NCBI GenBank assembly: GCA_025093985.1 | Contig: JACAAK010000012.1 | Span: forward strand, 558,001 to 622,000 | Direction: 5' to 3' | Source of the DNA: Calvatia gigantea | Taxonomy: Eukaryota > Basidiomycota > Agaricomycetes > Agaricales > Lycoperdaceae | DNA: 64,000 nucleotides | Part shown: in pieces, positions 58,732 through 64,000 of the stretch | Position numbering within the stretch: position 1 is the first letter of the stretch | Layout of the letters: every line of letters starts with the position of its first letter | Program-made: the position numbers and the translations under genes | Notes under the pieces: generated by a model | The model's database searches: none | Told to the model about the DNA's origin: nothing | Seen by the model: the letters and a program-made list of their open reading frames with translations, nothing else

Positions 58732-60556
58732 GCCGTCAAGTACGAAGGATCAACCACCCCAACCAAGGATGACAGTAGTAAGAGAGAAGGACGTGTTTCT
58801 ATCAATGTAAAACAGAATCCATGTTGTCCCATTCATACACCACAGCCTGATTCGTAGCCAGGTCCGCGAATTAAGCAAGCATAAGTACTTCTAGCAACGC
58901 TGATGATCACAAGTGTAGTGGGAGTTCCATTTTCGGCTGCAGCTGTTACAATCCGTTGAGGGCAGTGCTGAGCGCTGAGTGTCGGCACACCCACGAGATC
59001 CAAGATCAATGACCCGCAAATACATCTGGAGGCCTCGCGGGACAAACGCACGGTGGAGGATTGCAGAAACATCAGCGAATGCGGCACGGCTCGTTGTAGC
59101 TTGAATTGGTGCCGTGATTACCTACGCACATCGGCACTGTCGGACGTCGAACTTGGAAACATTGAGCGCTAAATACATATCAAATGATGACGATGATGCA
59201 TATCATCTTGATGTTCTCTGGCTGCCTGAGAAAACATTTGGCCTGGTCAATGGAGCGGGGAACTCCTTTCATGCGATGTAAGATAAGGCGACGATGCAAT
59301 AAACACAAAGCTATAAGGTGGGTGGAAACAAATTTGGATGTCGGCCTGGGTTATAAACAAGTCCAATAAAACAAAACAACTGTACGGGTGCTGTTAGGGT
59401 CAACCTCAGCCTCAGGCATCGGGCATCTCGTACCGTATTCATGACGATCTGGGAAGAACTTCAATAGTCAATCATCCTCATCCCTGAATGAAATTCAATC
59501 TTATGTCAAGGAAACCGCTTTACATCGAACTGCTATGCCAACTCGTGACAGACGCCTGTTTCGGGCGCTTGCTATCCATTCCATAGCCAGGGTGGATGTT
59601 GTCGGTAATCGGCATCCTTCACCCCAGGGTATCAACTCTTGGGCATGAATCTCCCGCTCTTTTATCCCACAACAATCGCGTTCGGTCACCACCATCACCC
59701 ACTTTGCGGCACGAAACCTGCGAGCACGGGAAGCATTGGGGTGATATTCCGCAATTACCTGTATTACTCACATACCACAGACGCTCCTTTACTCTTTCGC
59801 CATCCTCACCGCGATTTATTAAATCCGGTGCTACCCAGAATCTCGTCTCCAGGCATCAAAAACGCCCGCAACACCCGATTCCGGGGATTCCTCATGGGTG
59901 CCGTGTCCTGAAGTTCTTTGGTGGAACAAAAGAGGTAAGTTCGGCCAGGACGGTGCGCAGATGCCTCTTGGGCCTATCGTATGACCAGGCTCTGAGCTGG
60001 CAAACCTGCAAGCAAGCTCCACTTCCATCAAGCTATATTATCTTTTTGATGGCTGAGGGGCAGATGATTTCACCCACTCTTCTACATATAAATACTTACC
60101 CCGAATGCGGGCCTTTTAACGATACATTTGTTCCTCGTGAGCTTCGCAATGCCGAACCTCCAGCTGCCGGCTGACCGGTACCAACGCGCTAGACATCAAA
60201 GGACGACTTCGCCCCCTTATCAATAAGGCACTGACGTAGCTTTTAGGCTTCGAGCACGAGCAAGAGTCAATATGTAAAATTAGAACCACCTTCCAAACCA
60301 AGAGTGTGCTATCTCTGCCGTCAAACCATTTGCCACCACGTTCTGACGTGAACCCTTGCCGCATGTAGAAGGGGTAAGATGCACGTCCACAGCCCTTGGA
60401 CCAGGTCCGCATTACTGGCATGCTGCTGCTGCATATGAGTGACAGGGGCGCCAAGAAACCGTTCCCCCAGCTCTTTCCCTCCTCTGCAACCTCAGTTCCA
60501 GCCAGTGCCCTCAAGTACAGAATTTGTAACGGCTTCTGTGGCACCAGTAAAGCGTG
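58732..60556. other. Intergenic, no supported gene
   Basis: About 1.8 kb. The 192-codon frame at 59596-60174 (plus) and the 193-codon frame at 60116-60697 (minus, partly antisense to the next gene) lack domains or spliced partners. Confidence 0.45.
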
Positions 60557-62322
60557 ATGCATCCTTGCCTTCAAGTATACGATATCCTTGAATGCATCTG
60601 CTCTCACCTTCAGGAACCAAGCTCTCTTGATGCACTCGCGAAACTGGCTCGTACATGTAGGATGTTCCTCGACCCGGCGCTTAGCGCACTCTGGCACACG
60701 ATACCCACCCTCACGCCACTCATCAAATGTCTACCTGAGGACGCATGGGCGATCAAGAGCACAAGGTACTACTCCATGCTGGTCAGCATATCCATCTTTT
60801 CGTTGATGCCTAGTTGTGTTCAAAAATCGAATTCCAGACACTCACCCGAAAGACAACACGAAAAGACTGGGAGAGGTGCACTTTCTATGCACACCGTATC
60901 CGCCAGTTTGGGTCCATCGAACTTGACAGATTGCCGCCCGGGATGATCAAAGGCTCGATCCCAACGGACAAAACTGTCTACATGGCGCTTAAACCATCCT
61001 ATGGGAATAATAATAGGAAAAACCCACCTCTTTTACTTCCAAAGCTGCGCTCGTGCCGTCTCGTTCCACACATCTCGGCACCGGCTCCACACTGGAGTGC
61101 TTTCTTGACACACACACTCCGCACCCTCGAGCTCAGGGCACCAACGTACGATCCAGAAGAGACCCTACCTCGTATATTGCGCTCCATCGGAAAGGCGTCG
61201 CCGCTATTACAAAGTTTAAAGATCAACGGGCTCAGTCCCACATTAGATTTTGAACCAGCGTGTGTGGGCACTGGTGAGGGAAGAAGCGGATTGAGCAACG
61301 CGCTGGTGCAGGTGTTGTTTGACTTGGATCATCTGGAGTCACTCGTGTGCCCATATATACGGTTTCCTGACGAGGGCGTGAGGTACCTCGCTAGGAAGGC
61401 CAAAATACGCGAATTGCATATCAGGAACACTGCCAAAGATATTCTGGAAGCACTTGATCATGGAGACTGGGAGGGAGAGTGTTTCGAGTTCTTGCAGCGA
61501 CTGAGTGTGGATTGTAGTCCAGGTGGGGACCTAGAAGAGTGCACGCGACTGTTGAAGCGCATCTTTGATGTTTCTAGAATTGAGGGCTTGGAGGTTGGCA
61601 GACAGGGACATACACCCACCGAGTGTGAACTGCGGAACTTCATCCAGGACCTATTGGATCTCTCCACCCCAACTTCCTCCTCTCCTATCTGTGATACCTC
61701 AGCCGTGAACAGGGTAAACACCAATCTACGAACTCTCCGCATCCATCAAGACACCAAAACGGACTTCTTCTCCCCTCAGTACCTTCCAAGACTGGCATCG
61801 ATCTGTGAAATAACCCTCGAAACACTCTCTCCACTCCTCGCATTTCCGTCTCTTAAAGTACTCAACGTGACATTGGACACGCCCTTCTCGATTAGCGATT
61901 GCGATGCGGAAAGGATGGCTAGAGCGTGGCCGAGGCTGAAGGAATTACGGTTGGGATTTCCAGGTAGCGACTGGGGTCTCGTGTTAGACATGACGTTGGA
62001 TGGTTTGAAAATCTTCGCGAAGCACTGCAAGGAGTTAGAAGTGTTAGGTGTTTATATAAAGCTAGAACTCAAAGGGGAGGCGGACAGGAAGAGGGAAAAT
62101 GGAATAGTCGAAGAAGCGCCAGTCCAGTGTCGCAGTGTACGGATTCTAGAAGTGGGTGACCTGGCGTTTGACGATGAGCCTGAGTGGGTTGCGGAATATT
62201 TGTTAACCGTTTTCCCGGGGTTGCATAGCGTACTTGGGCCCAATGTTATCGTTTCGCCTGAGTGGCGAAAAAAGTGGGCACGCTTATCGCTGAGGATTAG
62301 CGAGTTGTCGCGGCAGCGTTAA
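60557..62322 (+). CDS. F-box/LRR-type protein
   Basis: Two exons, 60557..60781 and 60838..62322, joined by a 56-nt phase-0 intron (CTG|GTCAGC...TTCCAG|ACA), giving 569 aa. The N-terminus has the F-box pattern YDILECICSHL, then LAKLARTCRMFLDPALSALW. TRKTTRKDWERCTFYAHRIR follows, as in basidiomycete F-box proteins. The rest has leucine-rich spacing (LRTLELRAPT, LRTLRIHQDT, SLKVLNVTLD and LKELRLGFPG). It is probably a substrate adaptor of an SCF ubiquitin ligase; the target is unknown. Unlike the two F-box pseudogenes in the window it has no breaks. It converges with RPC40, with 188 bp between the stops. Confidence 0.85.
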
Positions 62323-62510
62323 ATGTCCGGTCCTGTAAGTGTCCCCTCTTTGGATTCGTCTTTAATTCGAACAAACTCATAGGGACATGGGCTTAGGATC
62401 GGACAAGTTCGAATTCTTGGGGTCTTTGATACGAGAGCGCCATAAAATAGTTCAATGTTATCAGTACAGATAGTATCATAATGAAAGGGTAATAACTCAA
62501 TGGGGCTTGG

Positions 62511-63881
62511 TTAAACATCAGCCATTTCCACGTCTCCTGAACCCTCTAACTGTGATTTGAGAGCTTCTGCTGCACTGCGGATGACAGAAATTTTTTCGCG
62601 CAAAACTCTAACGGCTTCCGGGAGAAGCCTCTCCGGCGTATACGCGCTTTCTGTCTCCACATTGACTATTCCGCGTATATGTTAACCATATTGATAAAAC
62701 ACAAGAAATACCAAAGCAGTGCTTACAAAGAAAGAAGTCGCGGACGCGACTGAGCTGAACAGAATCGACGAACTCGGGATGGCGCAGGACCTCGCGGCTG
62801 ACGGAGTCCTTGCGTACATTCTCCTCATCTACAAAAGCTTGTTTCGTAAAGGGATCGATGTTGATTACCCCGGGCGAGAAACACTTTTGGAATTTTTCGG
62901 AAAGGCTGGGTGGAATTGGTTTAGTTATTTTAATATGGGGCAGGAGACGGTATGATGCAGTCGCTGTTGCGGTCATTTAATCAGCACAAGGGAATTTGAA
63001 CATTGTCAGGGTAAAAACGCACCGACCGGACTAAACTTTGCGTGATCCTTTCCAACGCCCTTTACTGCGTGCAATTCCATAGAAACCGCCTGGCCCGGCC
63101 GTAACTTGCCCAATACGATGTCTGGATTTGTTGGTCCTGGAGCAGGAAAACCTTCAAAAGCTGCTTGCTGGTCTCCAGCGGGTCTCCACTGGAGGTGCCC
63201 AGAAAGAAGTTCATGGTTGATATAGATTTCGGAGGGGTTGGTTGAGCCTTTTGGAGCAGAAACATTGCGTGTGCACTCTAGATCGAGTCCAAAAACAATC
63301 GTATTGCGATCTGTTGCAGTGTCATCTGGGTCTATCGTCGTAGACCCCGATGAGAAAATGTAGTCTTATATTTCCAGGGGGGGGGGCAACAACTTACGGG
63401 CTTTGAACTCCAGCAGTGCAGGATCAACATTGAGAGGGACAAGACCCAGCCGATGTGCGAGAACCTCATCAACAATTACAGAGGTATTATCCCAAACATA
63501 TACCCTCTCTATAGCTATGGTGGGCACCTTGGTTACTTGAGTGACGAACACAAAGGAAAAAACAACGGGTTAGACACACCTCCGCAATTAATATCCGGCG
63601 AAAAGCGTTGGCTATTGAAGCATCCACGCCGATGAGGTCAAAATCTATAGAACGATTTGATAACCTCTGAATTTTAACACGCAGATTCTGCCCTTGCCAT
63701 ACGTTCAGATCAATTGTTGCACAAAGAAAAATAAGGGTTTGTGACGCACCTGTTTGAATTTTTGCAGATCCCAAGAGTGATCCTCCCCCGGATAATGTCC
63801 CGGGAACTCTGTGCTTGCAACATTCGAAACCGTCTCCGCGCCGAGTTTCACAAGTCGCCTGGGATTATATTCCGTGGACAT
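62511..63881 (-). CDS. RPC40: RNA polymerases I and III subunit RPAC1 (AC40)
   Basis: Six exons: 63881..63750, 63687..63580, 63527..63398, 63364..63023, 62963..62727 and 62665..62511, giving 367 aa. AC40 pairs with AC19 as the alpha-like assembly dimer of Pol I and Pol III. Motifs are [93 protein letters not shown] and [10 protein letters not shown]. The start at 63881 ([10 protein letters not shown]) fits the family; an in-frame upstream ATG at 63971 is possible. Intron 3 contains a run of ten G just before its branch region. The end GDVEMADV is acidic. It is a single-copy housekeeping gene. Confidence 0.95.
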
Positions 63882-64000
63882 GGCGCGGATGGGTGGTAGA
63901 AGAACAGAAATTTTGGCCGAATTCCCACGATAACAACTCTGATAATGGCTTTCACATATGTCATCGAACACATGGAGGATGACGAGCAGACACCTTCTGC

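Noticed and set aside
60116..60697. 193-codon minus-strand frame
   Set aside because: Overlaps the start of the F-box gene in antisense and has no recognisable motif.
1..64000. CRISPR array, prophage or bacterial operon
   Set aside because: Intron-rich eukaryotic genes throughout; no evenly spaced repeats or phage genes.

Overview
The window is nuclear DNA of a filamentous basidiomycete, most likely a mushroom-forming Agaricomycete. Nearly every gene is split by many introns of about 45-70 nt with GT..AG ends. The gene families also fit: AA9 LPMO, CFEM/GPI proteins, NACHT NTPases, large F-box and orphan 7TM families. There are no bacterial operons, CRISPR arrays or ribosome binding sites. 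Most gene models below were rebuilt exon by exon, checking that codon phase is kept across every junction.

Layout. 1-5.4 kb: 3' end of a WW-domain protein gene, an orphan 7TM gene (copy 1) and an AA9 lytic polysaccharide monooxygenase. 5.4-12.7 kb: a gene graveyard with a NACHT NTPase pseudogene, a truncated PTPA (PP2A activator) pseudogene and an F-box/LRR pseudogene. 13-15.4 kb: an intact 12-exon amidase. 18.7-25 kb: housekeeping block with a CFEM GPI protein, ribosomal protein eL31, an intron-containing tRNA-Ala(UGC), NOP53 and COP9 signalosome subunit 1. 24.9-37.7 kb: a roughly 6 kb tandem segmental duplication. Each copy holds an intact 327-aa 7TM gene on the minus strand. The internal junction fuses a truncated copy of a Tag1/DUF3712-like gene to a truncated copy of the last CSN1 exon. 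36.3-38.4 kb: the Tag1-like gene itself, which carries frameshifts. 38.4-52.8 kb: a hydrolase stretch with an alginate-lyase-family GPI protein, a GH5 subfamily 12-type glycosidase, two tandem type-B carboxylesterases and an S10 serine carboxypeptidase. 53.5-64 kb: a decayed F-box gene, serine palmitoyltransferase LCB1, a single-pass membrane protein, an F-box/LRR protein and RPC40 (AC40, shared by RNA polymerases I and III).

Points of interest. The strongest structural signal is the tandem duplication, whose breakpoint falls in an unusually long CSN1 intron and whose junction leaves both flanking genes complete outside it. Others are a 3-nt first coding exon in eL31, a shared 11-nt micro-exon in the two esterases, a GC-AG intron in CSN1, and single-site frameshifts in LCB1 and in the GH5 gene that need checking as assembly errors or real mutations. 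I found no convincing new multigene system. The orphan 7TM family, present here as three intact paralogues, is the main item of unknown function.
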